NCBI GenBank assembly: GCA_965649825.1
Contig: OZ287715.1
Span: forward strand, 175,976 to 239,975
DNA: 64,000 nucleotides
Reading direction: 5' to 3'
Origin: Penicillus capitatus
Lineage: Eukaryota; Chlorophyta
Shown here: one piece after another, positions 22,101-32,621 of the stretch
How positions within the stretch are numbered: the stretch's first letter is position 1
Layout: the number at the start of each line of letters is the position of its first letter
The notes under the pieces: generated by a model
Database searches by the model: none
Told to the model about the DNA's origin: nothing
Seen by the model: the letters and a program-made list of their open reading frames with translations, nothing else
Position numbers and translations under genes: made by a program

Positions 22101-22415
22101 TTGAAATGGTGGAAAGCACACAGCAGAAGACAGTTCACAGCCCTCTGCAGATTCCTAACAGGCCACCTGGCAACCCGTGTTTATCTCAACAGGTTTAATC
22201 TGCTCAATACCGCCGATGGAGACTCAATTCTTTGCCGCTTTTGCGGCCGCGTGCCAGAGACAAGAGATCATCTCCTGAAATGCTCAGCATGCCGACACAT
22301 CCTGCCTACAGGCTGGAAGTTCTCAGTTCCCGATTGGCCGTCTGTTTGGTCGTCGAAGAAATTACGAGTTCAAATGGCAGAATTCGCGATTTCTCTGCAA
22401 TCTCGTCTAGCATAA
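19095..22415 (+). pseudogene. LINE ORF2: endonuclease and reverse transcriptase, two frameshifts
   Basis: Three overlapping open pieces (19095-19691, 19640-20719, 20559-22415) read as one protein broken near 19645 and 20575, both in G/C runs. The endonuclease part has GDGNGHSYLWG, where most relatives have GDFNAH, and ends with the SDH motif in IPVSDHSLVKTTL. The reverse transcriptase has WRPICLLNTLGKVLER, the DLTAAFDTVPH box, GVPQGSCLSPTLF and the catalytic CCLFADDCLLY. The C-terminus has C-R-F-C followed by ETRDHLLKC, the usual cysteine-histidine motif. No RNase H domain was recognised. The domain order fits the Jockey/R1 group. Confidence 0.85.
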
Positions 22416-22440
22416 GCAATTCGCTCAAACGTGCGCCTAT

Positions 22441-22843
22441 CATTTTGTGAATCTCTCAATGAACGCTTCTTTGTTTCGTTTTTGTATGTTTTTTCTGTCT
22501 GCTCATGGCACATGTGAAAGCAAACGCCATGTAAATAAGGAATTATATACCTGTACACAGTATTTGCTAGACACGACCATACCCCCATTGAGAACGACAG
22601 ACCATTCCACATAGGAGGACACTTGTTCATGGTGCAGGAGATTACGAGCGCTGTTGACACGAGGAGTGGTAAACTGTGTAGTACTTTACGCCATGCTACT
22701 CAATCTCTATCAGGTTTAAATGGTGACTGGTTATCAATGCGGTGGATGTGTGGGACATGTTCGTGGTGAATATAATGAACTGGCAATGAAGATAAGGAAT
22801 ACAAGAACAACAAATAGAAAAAGAAAAATCTCAGGTGACATCT
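22441..22843. other. No gene; LINE tail and downstream of the cysteine-rich gene
   Basis: About 400 bp with no credible open frame. It may hold the 3' untranslated part of the LINE and that of the minus-strand gene which stops at 22844. Confidence 0.5.
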
Positions 22844-24667
22844 TCAACCTTCGGCACATGTCGTCGCATTTTTGAACGAAGAGCACTTATTCTCGGCTTC
22901 AAGGAAAGAGTTCTCGAGGACGGGATCCTGGCGAAAGATTTCTTCTCTAATCTTGGCACTCGAAAGCTTGTAAGCTGCGACAGACAGGTTTAAAGGACCT
23001 GAATCGTTTGAAAAAAAACTTGCTTTCATCTGAGCGATCCCAGCCGCAGTCGGGCATCTCGTCACACATCGCTATATTCTTGCTGCTCCTGCAGTTGGCA
23101 TTGACGCGCATGTGATAATACCGACACATAGGATCGGTCAAATTCTGTCTGGCGTTTTTCAGAAGCTCTTTGTCCATAAAGGCGTTGCCCAGAACGCAAG
23201 CACTCCGATCCAAGCGGCAAGGATCTGCAGCCATTCATAAAAACGCTACGACCACCATTGAGGGAAGGAAACCTGTGCGTTCCGTTGCGTTTCTAATGTG
23301 CGAACATCGCAAAGCCTGTCGTATGATGACCTTGTCTGTTGAGTTGGTAACGCGATCCAGCAACAGCTGGACGCACGTGAAAGCAAACCATGCAAATTCC
23401 TGTTCGAAACCCAAGAGAGATTGGCATTACCTCGTCTGCAATTGCGAGAGACTCGGCTAAGACGGCAGCACCGTGAATGCAGCCTTGGTTTTCCGAGTAG
23501 GTACACATGGGATCGGTATTGCACGTGTCGATGGAAGCATTGTGATATCTGTCCTTGCAGTAAACATAGTATGGGAACAAGTACTCCAGGTACGCGTCGA
23601 CATAGTCGCAAATCTGCGGCGACACGAGTTAGAGAGTCAAGAACCCAATTTATTCACGAACCAGTTGATCGTATCCTGTCGGGCAGTCGGTCGTCGGCGG
23701 TTTGACAGTAAACGTCAAATACCAGTCAGGTATTGTCTCCGATACAACGTTCACTAAGGGTGCGACTTGATCCAACATGGTTGACAACTTGAATTGATCG
23801 ACCTAAAAACAGGAAACGGCGCGCGTGCGACGCAGCTTTACTCATGCTCGAACCGCAGTGGTGTTTGCCCTGAAAGCCTCCTCAGATTCCAACCCAAACT
23901 CGATGTGGTACATATCCGCATAGCAGACCTTGTTCTCTTCGTTCCTATAGATATAATGACGAAACAATATCCGAAGGGAAAACGGTACCAGGTGCAGCCC
24001 TTCAGTTTTCTACACGTGGTCGATTTGGTGCGCGAAGGGCATTGGTCAAAAAGACGGGAGTAAGTGAAAACCAGCGGCGCGTTTGCAATACAGGGGGAGT
24101 CCGAATACTGGCCCAACATATCGACAAACGTACATATCTTGAGCTGCCTGTGTGTATGCTCCGCGTCGACAACGAGGAAGAAACGTGCTTGCCCCGGACC
24201 TATTCCATCCGCATTTTTCGAGGGCGATGCACTGCTCTTGGTCAGTTCCGATGACTTGACATTCCTAAAAAAGATTGGACAGTGGCATCATTGTGTAACG
24301 CCGTTGCCATGTCGTGCCAGTTCATGAAAGAACAGTCCGGCAATGCCACTTTGACTGGAACGGAGCATATCGACTTTGGCAGCTTGACTGATGTTACACG
24401 TCCATGTTTCCGCCACCCAGACGCAGCCTTCCGCGCCGGAAGATGTCAGTCCTCGACGCGGAAGTCTCTAGACAGACGTCTAGAGTGTGAAAGAGAATCG
24501 GAGGCCGACTGGAGACACTATACGTTAAGACCCGTGTTCGTGAGAGTTGTTTCGATCGGCCCAACAAAGGGAAACGCGTCCAGTAAAGGACGGGCCGAAA
24601 GACGACTCGGCTTGGCACAAGTTGCTGGCACAAGGACAATAAAGATGACGAGACAGAGAGGATGCAT
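22844..24667 (-). CDS. Secreted cysteine-rich protein, ten exons (441 aa)
   Basis: I could place all ten exons with one continuous frame: 24667-24524, 24467-24300, 24264-24200, 24147-23989, 23944-23854, 23802-23662, 23613-23431, 23315-23273, 23224-23024 and 22974-22844. The product starts with a signal peptide (MHPLCLVIFIVLVPATCA) and has no transmembrane segment after it. It carries repeated modules with the signature C-x4-[GDK]-C-x-W: GCVWVAETWTC, CIALEKCGWN, CRKLKGCTW and CDEMPDCGWD. Between these lie CYADMYHIEFGLESEEAF and ICDYVDAYL. The spacing recalls small disulfide modules such as PSI domains, but I do not recognise the family. The last intron (23023-22975) has a GC donor. The gene lies head-to-tail 355 bp beyond its paralogue. 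The function is unknown; an extracellular or wall role is a guess from the signal peptide. Confidence 0.8.
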
Positions 24668-25021
24668 CTCGCAAACGCCACCGAGACAAAAGCCAACAAG
24701 GACACATGCGGCGAACCAAACCGCAGTACCGTCAAAAGCGCGTAGACGGTTAACATTGTACGACGACAGGTCGACGACGATACAGAGCTGTGAAGTCAAT
24801 CGCGAAAATGTCGGACGCGTCGTGATGTGACTGACCTATGTCTCGCTATGTCGCCAGTTTTAGAAAAGTATCAGACCCTGGTGGTCCTCTTACATGGACA
24901 GCCAATTTCCATGTACTCGCATCACCCACACCTTAAAGAAAGAATGAGAGAAATGTAACACAAGCACAGCGAAAAAAGAAAAGAATGAGCGCCCGATCAA
25001 AATGACCCGGCGAACAGATGC

Positions 25022-26837
25022 TCACGCCTTGCTGCACGCTTTGGCGTTATTTTGCGGCTGGCACGTCTCGGCCGCTTCAGTGAGTGGTTTCTTGAGCTTC
25101 GGATCTTCCTCAATCAATGCTTCTCGAATCGTATCGCTTGAAACGTCGCACTCTAAACACGAGAGGACTTAGCGATGGCAGATATCTCTATAGACCTGCC
25201 TTGGTGGGCTGTCTTCCACTCACAGCCCTTTGTGCTCGAGCACTTTTTCTCGGTGTCAATATCGAGGCAGCCCGAATCAAGCTGCATACGAAAGTACTGG
25301 CAGACAGGATCCTTTGAATCTTTCTTGGCATCCTGTAGGAATTCTTCGTCCATGTAGGCCCTCCGAATGGCACAAGTATTCCGCGTCCACTGGCAATTCC
25401 CTGGATCGGCTTGTCAGATTCCTCGCTCCCTCCACGACGGAAGCGCACCTTTGCAATCGGCTGCTTTGGCGATACGGTCGCAACGCAGGAACTCTCGTGC
25501 GAGGTGGTTGTCCGTTTCGTCTTCGATGAGATCCAACAGAACCTAAGTCACACAAAAGAAAGTGAGATATCTGACGGCAGGCGGCGTGCGTTACTTCGTC
25601 TGCCTTTTCCAGGCTTTCGATCATGATTTCGTGTCTGTGTGTACAGCCCTGGAATGCATTGTGGCGGCATAGCTTGTCCGCATTGCACGTCTTCTCTTCT
25701 TCCTCACTGTATCTGAAAAAGCAGTATGCGTGCTCTGGAAACATGTGCGGAAGATGCGCATCCACATAATCACAAATCTAAACGCATGCGAGTAACGACT
25801 TGCCGGATATCAAACACATCTGTTGCACGTACCAGTTGTTCAGTGCCGTCTGGGCAATCGCTTATAGGAACCTTGACCTTGAGAAGCGATTTCCAGTCTG
25901 TTTTCTTGTTCGATTTCTCGACCGTTGGGGCCACCTCCGCCAACCCTGTCGCCAGTTTGCGCTGATCGACCTGCAATGCACATCGCTGAGGCGACTGACC
26001 ATTGTCTTCCGAAAACAGACTTTGAGAAACTCAGTTGTAAAGGCATCGCGGGATTCCACTCCAAAGTAGATATGGTAGAGATCCGCATAACACAGATCGT
26101 GCACTCGGTCCCTGCACGAGAGTAAAAAGAGGCAGGTCATGATGATGATCGGTCTGACCAACTGCAGCCTTCGAATTCTCGACATGCCCTGATTGTCGCC
26201 TGCGACGGGCATTGCAGAAAGAGTTGGGTATAGGAGAAGGTCAACGGTGAATTCTCGACGCACGGCGAATCGGGATACTGACCCAAGAAATCGACAAATT
26301 CGCATGTCTTTGATCGCCTTAGTCCAATCAATGCTCCCATGACGCAGCAGCAGTGGTGGAGATCGCATACCTGTTCCATCCGCATTCCTCGAGGGCAGCG
26401 CATTTCTCCTCGGTCGTCCCTGATGCCGAACATTCCTGAAGAGCAGCACATCATCTCGCTCGTCCATCTTCTAACCGTCGTTGTGATCAAGTGCACCTTT
26501 ATGTGCATCCAGAGCTTGGCAAATTCGTTTTTGCTCTTGCGAAGAATGCCAGCTTCGACGGAGGGACTCGAAGCGCACGTCGACGCATCATCGTTCCATG
26601 TACACGTCTTCTTCGCCAACAGCCCACGACGAGGCAGACTCTCTAGCTTCGCCTGCAGCCGAGCGTCCTTCGATGCCTCTCAACAAGGCGCCTTACCTCA
26701 TAGCCTGTGTTCGCCGATGCGGTATCCGAGAGCGTAACGGGAAGGAACGTGTCTGGCAATGGACGTTTTGGATCTTTCGCCGTGCACAGGGAGGTTTGCA
26801 ATAAGGGAATCAGGATGAGAAGGATGCGTTTATGCAT
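25022..26837 (-). CDS. Secreted cysteine-rich protein, paralogue (459 aa)
   Basis: Ten exons give one open frame: 26837-26697, 26652-26497, 26435-26371, 26317-26159, 26111-26000, 25970-25833, 25777-25595, 25542-25449, 25400-25200 and 25152-25022. Exons 3, 4, 7, 9 and 10 have exactly the same lengths as in the gene at 22844-24667, and all intron phases agree. The signal peptide is MHKRILLILIPLLQTSLCTA. Module signatures include CTWNDDASTC, CAALEECGWN, CREFEGCSW and CSSTKGCEW, with CYADLYHIYFGVESRDAF between them. The last intron (25199-25153) again starts with GC. Protein identity to the paralogue is moderate, so the duplication is old, while gene structure is conserved. The function is unknown. 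Confidence 0.8.
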
Positions 26838-26893
26838 GATACAAAGAATCGCTCAAGCAATGGACGACGCAGGTGTTGGAGGAATGCGTTCGT

Positions 26894-28330
26894 TTATACC
26901 ACCCTCGTATCATAAACGCGGACGGTTGAGTCATCTGAACCGGCAAGCACGAGGGGTCGATCTCGATGGACGGCGAGACATTGAATGGCTTCGCGATTTC
27001 CCCAGAGCTCACGCACCGCCGTGGCCACGCGTGTGTCCCACAGTCGAATGCACCCATCCATGCACCCCGTTGCAAAGAGAGATGCATTCGGAATCGGCTC
27101 CATACATGATACGCCTTTGGGATGATCGCAGTTCTGTCTCCGTGTTAGGGAGGTTCGATCCCAGACCACCGCCTTCCCATCCAATCCCGCCGTCAGAATC
27201 GCCGGCAGCAGGCCGTCCGTAAAGCAGACGCTTTCGACAGAGTCTTCATGCCCTAGAAACAATAACGCCGTTGGAATTCACGGGGCGTGGCGGAAGCGGG
27301 AGGGAACCTGCTAATATCGCTGTCGATTGTGCGCTTGCGAGATGGCAGACACGCGTTGTGCCGTCGGCAGATCCGGTCAACGATAGAAATCCATCCGGCG
27401 TTAGGTCCAAACAGGTAATGCCGGCTTCGTGAAAATTGTATCCGCCAATCGATGCGGTGCAATCGCCTGTTCTGGGATTCCAGATCTTGAGACTGGGATC
27501 TTGATCGTCCCCTGTCGTCACCACTGTCCTTCCATCCGTCGTAAACGCACCGCATGAGACGCCGCCGCCATGTCCGGAGAAGACCTATGCATGATGGGAC
27601 GTACGAGAGTGGCGCCGTTGATCGTGATCAGACCTGCATGCAAGCTCCTGTCTGAGCATTCCACATCCAGACGGAGTAATCATCCGAACCGGCAACGATC
27701 ACATTCCCTCTCGGATGCCAACAGATCCAATTGACGGTATCTTCCGGTCCATCCAGTGTCTGTAGCAAAGTACCGTCCGTGGTAGACCACACTTTCACCG
27801 TGCCTATGTGTCACATCATATGTCCTTGCGGCGAAACGGGCACCTGGGTTACCCTCCATTCCTGCTGTGGCCAACATCGAGCCATCGTGATTGAACGCAA
27901 CGGCAATGACCGAATCCGCATGACCGTCCAGTCGGCAGACGGGCATATCTTCAGAGGGCGTATCGGGACTGCACGTCTACAGAGATGATGCCCCTCGTTG
28001 CTATCAACATGTCCATACGGCGCGCAATGACCTTCCAGACAAAAGCGGTGTCGTCTTGTCCACCGGAGGCAACGGTGAACGGGTCGACTGGACTCCAGGC
28101 CACACAGAAAACGGACTCGATGTGTCCGGCAAAGCAATGGAAGGCATCATCCCCAAACTCATGCTCGGCTTCCGGTACCTCGACGACCGCCTCGTCGGAC
28201 GCAGGTCCTTAACCGAAAACCGTTTTCTCTCCGCGTCTGCAATAGAGCGAGCGTTACCGTCTTCTTCATGCCCCTCCAGATCCGCAATCACCTGGTCGTC
28301 ATCGAATAGCTCGTGGTTATCGGCGCACAT
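26894..28330 (-). CDS. WD40-repeat protein, AAMP/Sqt1 type
   Basis: Exons joined by short GT-AG introns encode an acidic N-terminus (MCADNHELFDDDQVIADLEG) and then WD40 blades. They begin with AGHIESVFCVAWSPVD and end ASGGQDDTAFVWK. Later blades include LDGHADSVIAVAFNHDG, NWICWHPRGNVIVAGSDD, DPSLKIWNPRTGDC, GHEDSVESVCF and CMDGCIRLWDTR, and the protein ends DSTVRVYDTRVV. The first blade with its acidic leader is characteristic of AAMP (animals) and Sqt1 (yeast), the latter a chaperone of ribosomal protein uL16. Introns can be placed after GHEEDG, FVWK, NAQTGACMQ and AILAG. The start codon is the first ATG of the acidic exon. Confidence 0.75.
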
Positions 28331-28542
28331 TGAAATGACGTTTACGGCACCATCTGACGATCCATGCGTCTGTCGATGAAGTGCATAGCAATTACACGGT
28401 GGCTCAGTTCTTCATCATGAGAACCGACAAGCACGTGTCTCACAAATCCAACGACCTTATGTTGCATCCGTCAAAGATGCGTGGCGGATCGATCGCGTAT
28501 CTCACACGCTTTGCGAATCCAACAAAGCATGGGTCCGTCTTA

Positions 28543-29537
28543 TCATGATAAGAGGATCAAAATGGCGCAAATCACACCGACGACGACACCCGCAACGACA
28601 GCCAAACACATTTTCTTGCTCGTTGCTGCCCGCTGACTCTTCTCTGCCGTTTCCAGTTCCTCTCGACCCGCCTGAACACGATCGGCGGTCAAAATAGCGT
28701 TGGTCTCCACATTGTCCACCATCGTTCCTTGATCATGCACCATAACGGCCACATCTTGAAACATCTCGTTCAATTCCCCGATGTCTTTCACCAATCCCTG
28801 AATCTCGGTATCACGCTCTTCGATAATGGCCTCGTTGTATGAAATCATATTATCCAGACGTTGGACCTCTTGCTGCTGATGCTGTCTCAACAGATGCTCG
28901 TTTTCTCCCTCTTCATCGACCGCACGCGATCCTGCCGGTGTGCTCATGTTGGGAGGCGACGACACCTCACGATCGGCCGTCAATTTTAGCGCCTACGGGG
29001 CAGCATCCGATGCACAAGGGTTGACAGCAAGAGGGCAGAACCTTTTGAAAAGTGTCCAGGTGCTGTGCAAAACGTTCGACGCTCTTCTTGAGTCTGTCCT
29101 GCTGTTTTGTGTCCATTTCCTGCTTGGTTGTGTTCAGTTTGGAAATATTGTCCTTCAGCTCCTTGGCTCGGCGTTGGATCTCGTCTTTCTGTATGGAGAT
29201 GCTTGCACGAAGGGTCACGGTGTCTTTTGGCGTGGCTAATTGATCTCCAAGACGCATGTACTTCTCAATATCCGTATTCAGACGGAAGACCTGTTTCTCC
29301 AGAGCTGACAGGGCCTGTTGCATGTATTCGTCAGAGAGGGATGGCAAGAACGAATGGAGGACATTGTCTGTTGGATTGCCCTTCGTGGAAACCGTTTTTT
29401 GACGGCCACCCGTTGCGGCTGCCTTGTCCTGAAAAGAAGACAGTTCCTACCATTTCAGTGAGTCCCCCGAGGGGGGCCAAAGAAAAAAGAACGCCTGTCA
29501 TAGGCGGGAGACCACGCACCATGAACGTACGATTCAT
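28543..29537 (-). CDS. Qa-SNARE (syntaxin), 284 aa
   Basis: Three exons, 29537-29520, 29428-29042 and 28992-28543, keep frame through two GT-AG introns. The N-terminal half is helical (SALEKQVFRLNTDIEK.., a Habc-like region). The SNARE motif follows (QEVQRLDNMISYNEAIIEE, then IGELNEMFQDVAVMVHDQG) with the central-layer glutamine. After TSKKM the protein ends in one transmembrane helix (LAVVAGVVVGVICAILILL). This tail-anchored layout and the EMFQDVAVMVHDQG signature fit the endosomal/vacuolar Pep12-syntaxin 7 group, though the subgroup is not certain. The first exon has only six codons. The gene is head to head with the PRCC-like gene, with 92 bp between start codons. Confidence 0.85.
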
Positions 29538-29629
29538 CGTGGAAGGGGCTTATAGAAATATCGGCAAGATGATGTGACATCAATCAAGACAACGATGACG
29601 ACGACGTGATACCTGCCTTCCACGATTTC

Positions 29630-30329
29630 ATGTCTTCTAAGCGCAGTCTCCTCGATTTGTTGCCTCAGCCAAAACAGCGCCAGGATAAAGTAAAGACGAC
29701 GCTTTGATGTGACAGGTCGTGAAGAACAACGCGCTTTAGATTCCGACGAAACGGCCGAGGAAGGGTGAGACGGAAGACGAGGAGAAGAAGAGTGCGGCGA
29801 GCCTTGGAGACAACGAGCTGTATCGAGTAAACCTGAGTGCTGAAGAGACGACACGGGTCACGTCATCTTCCCTACCCGAGATTCCCGAAACGACGCCATC
29901 GGCCGAAGCGGCACCACCAGAAGACAATGCAGATGCGTTGATCATGAAAGCACTAGAAGAAGAGCAGCTGCGCTCGAGCAAAGGAAAGCGCCGAACAGGC
30001 GATATCGAATTCAAAGAGGTCTTGGGACGCTCCCTTTGACGCTTTTGCATATGCCAATGGGGTGGCAGATTTCGCAAGACGCGCTGAAGAGTGGCGTCTC
30101 CAGTGTACAGCGCGAGGTCGATGCGATTGGACTGGCATTGAAAGCAGATGAAGACGAAGACGATCGCGTAGTGATGCCGGACTATACGTTGAGCAAAGAG
30201 GCGCACCGTAAGCATCAGATCACGACACTCTATCAGACCATGAAAAAGAACGAGACGAAGCTGATGACGAAAGAGGCTCAGAATGCCAAAACCAAACGGG
30301 AGACAGAGAGGAAGTATGGATGGCGTTAG
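29630..30329 (+). CDS. PRCC-like nuclear protein (about 185 aa)
   Basis: Exons 29630-29689, 29740-30018 and 30111-30329 join in frame. The protein opens with MSSKRSLLDLLPQPKQ, as PRCC proteins open with a Leu-Leu-x-x-Leu-Pro-x-Pro stretch. It has a charged, low-complexity middle (PEIPETTPSAEAAPPED) and ends with the family's conserved tail: EAHRKHQITTLYQTM, then TKRETERKYGWR. PRCC proteins are nuclear and linked to splicing. The second intron (30019-30110) is less certain because another frame inside it also has plausible composition. Confidence 0.6.
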
Positions 30330-31909
30330 CGCATGATGTCTGTCGGATTTTGATCAGTGCAGAATGAACGCCCTTTGGCTTTAATGCTGCCGAGGAACAT
30401 CTAGGCGAAGTGCGACGTCATACCGCTGTCTGTCTGTCGATTGTCAACTCCTGTCCCCGAGCGCCGTTTCTCGCAGCAGTAGAGGATCCAGGTGCTTCTG
30501 TGCCAAATCCGAAGCGTGTTGCGCTTTTGACGTCGAAACTCGCATTTCGTTAACGGCATCGGGAGAGAGATGTGTTGTCCTTTCAGCGACCTTTCTCAGA
30601 TGAGCGCTCAGTGGACGGAGCCGTCAGAGTTTGAGGAAAGTAAATCGTTTCTTCGGCCGTGGTTCAGCCTCGAGGTTGTGCCTTCAGTATGGCCGACGCC
30701 TGAACCCGATTCAACGTTATGGACATCACCACCCTATGTCCGGAAGGCAGACGGCATCTTCGACGATGACAAAGACGACTTCGCCAATCGGTCAGAGTCA
30801 TGGCTCGTCCGTCGTCGTCATCCGATGGCGCAAAGGAGACCAAGGAGCTTCGGAAAGGAAGACTGGCATCTGTGCTCCTGTGGCGAAATGCACTGCCGAG
30901 GCGTACGTTTCTTCGCCGAGGACGATTGTAGACGTGAGATTCGTTGCCTCGTGCCGCGCAGCTATGACGTATCTATGCCTGTGCTGATACAGATGGACAG
31001 AGACGTTATGTGTGGACACCAGGCATCAACCGCGTTTTCTACGAGGCACTCGCATATCTGGGCGAAGAGACGTCGCCAAAGCCGATTCTCCACGTAACGG
31101 CTCAAGACTGCCGAGCGCCCATGATGCCTGTTCTTAGTACCTGATATCGCGAGGCATACGGCATCTGACGCGTGTCCAAGTGTCAAGTCGACTGCAGAAG
31201 TACCGAGAGAAGAGTAGACTGAAGAAAAAAGGAGTGAGAAAACCTCAAGGTATACGATCATCATCACATCCGACGATCGAATCGTTGTGATATTCATGCA
31301 GCTCGCAGAGAATGCGTGCGTTCGTTGTGTATTAAATTTTTCCCACGTATTCGGCGAAGGTCTTTCATTTTACACCTTTGTCGCGTTGCTGACCAATTTT
31401 TCCCCGTGCCTTGGACGGATGTGCGTTCTAGAAATATTCGACACACACAGTGATGGCAGTGCTTCCACTGCGATGTGTGATATTACCCCGTTCGGAGAAT
31501 TCCGTGCGTGTACTGTTTAGACGGACAAGCTGCGAATGTAAGATTCGCTGAAAGGTTCTTCGTTGCGAAAAAATTCGTTGTATCGTGTGGGTGGGGGTGA
31601 TGCTAATGCTTTAAGAGGTTAGAATGGAAACTCGATCGAATCCAATTGTTTTGCCCTTCGCCTCTCGCTGCGCCTCGGCCGCCTCATCTCAAAAAACTAA
31701 ACCTTCTAGAGCCGCCAAAGATCGGAAAAGCATGTCGATCTCGATATCCGTTGAAAAAGGAGTGATGTGCAATGATGTGACCCAGACGTCCTGATGCTCG
31801 TTGTCGGCCAAGGCGATATCGACGGAGCTGCGTGTAGCAATACGGTTCCGGAAACAGGCATTACAGTTCATTGCTGTCCCCAAGTGTTCTATTGTTTGCC
31901 CCTCTGCCG
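30330..31909. other. No gene confidently recognised
   Basis: About 1.6 kb between the PRCC-like gene and EMC4. Plus-strand open pieces exist (e.g. NAAEEHLGEVRRHTAVCL near 30385 and MSAQWTEPSEFEESKSF near 30600), but they lie in different frames, with stops between them that I could not bridge by clear introns. A short minus-strand frame at 31689-31883 lies downstream of EMC4. This could be a decayed or fast-evolving gene. Confidence 0.5.
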
Positions 31910-32583
31910 CTACAGTATCTCAGAGACGCTGAACTCTTTCGTCGATGGCGCCTCCAATGCAGAAAACCAGTCGGATGCATGGGTGGGCAACAGTCCGATG
32001 GAATTCAGTTTGTAGATTCCGAAGATCACCGCTGCAAAGTGTATCAAACAATACATCAACCGAGGTGTTCTCACATCCAAGAGTCCCTCTGCATCCGGCT
32101 TGAACGCTGCATGCATCTCACTCTTTATCACACATTGATACAATCCAGTTTACCATCTCTTGAAGTTAGGATGGCCTGAAGCGACGTGGCAATGCCACTG
32201 AACGTCGTCACCAGACTGAAGATCTGAATCGTGTTGGCGCTCATAAACATCATGAAACACAGCACGCCGACTTGCTTCCATGGAGCCAGAGCTCTGCTAT
32301 TGAGTGCCTAATGCAGAACACGCCAATCATCTCACTCTTTTGAATCCATGCTCACACCTGCTGGCGTTTCTGAATGTCTAATTCTTTGCGTTTGCTCGTG
32401 GTGATGCTACTCGAGGCCTAGACAATAGGACTGTCAAGGGGAAGACAGCAGACAGGTGTATTGTTAAGTGACCGCTTCTTTGAGCGTTTGAGCTGTGAAA
32501 CCAGGTGGATTGGGTACTTGTCTCAGAGCGGCACTTCCAGCTGCATCGTCAAACGCCACGCGCCAGCGATCGAAACTGGACAT
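31910..32583 (-). CDS. ER membrane protein complex subunit 4 (173 aa)
   Basis: Four exons, 32583-32473, 32417-32358, 32307-32154 and 32106-31910, form one frame. The N-terminus has DRWRVAFDD and VPNPPGFTAQTLKEA, as EMC4 proteins have RWxV..(D/N)PPGF. Two membrane segments follow: LCFMMFMSANTIQIFSLVT, then LMYCLIHFAAVIFGIYKLNS. The hallmark IGLLPTHASDWFSALE is close to the near-invariant GLLPTHPSDW. EMC4 belongs to the ER complex that inserts tail-anchored and multipass membrane proteins. Both the second and third introns carry the AAAGAGTGAG motif discussed in the findings. The start codon lies 38 bp from the SecA start on the other strand. Confidence 0.9.
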
Positions 32584-32621
32584 CGTCCCGTGCACAATGG
32601 CATCGATTTTGCGACGCGTTA

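Larger units (their letters stand above)
17390..22440 (+). mobile_element. Non-LTR retrotransposon (Jockey/R1-like LINE), near full length
   Basis: The element has a short 5' leader (from GGCAGTCTTAAATGG, shared with 10186), ORF1 with zinc knuckles, and ORF2 with an APE-type endonuclease, a reverse transcriptase and a C-terminal cysteine-histidine motif. No poly-A or clear target-site duplication was seen, so the 3' end is approximate; it could extend towards 22800. ORF1 is open but ORF2 has two frameshifts, so this copy is probably inactive unless these are sequencing errors. The element sits inside the cysteine-rich gene array, between intact and relic members. Confidence 0.85.

Noticed and set aside
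26894-28212. Plus-strand frames opposite the WD40 gene
   Set aside because: Shadows of the AAMP-type exons; their translations lack coherent domains.
30330-30540. In-frame TGA read as selenocysteine
   Set aside because: No recognisable selenoprotein sequence surrounds it and no SECIS element could be judged by eye.
31689-31883. Minus-strand frame ending LFRSLAALEGLVF as an extra gene or exon
   Set aside because: It lies just downstream of the clear EMC4 stop, is short, and has no conserved motif.
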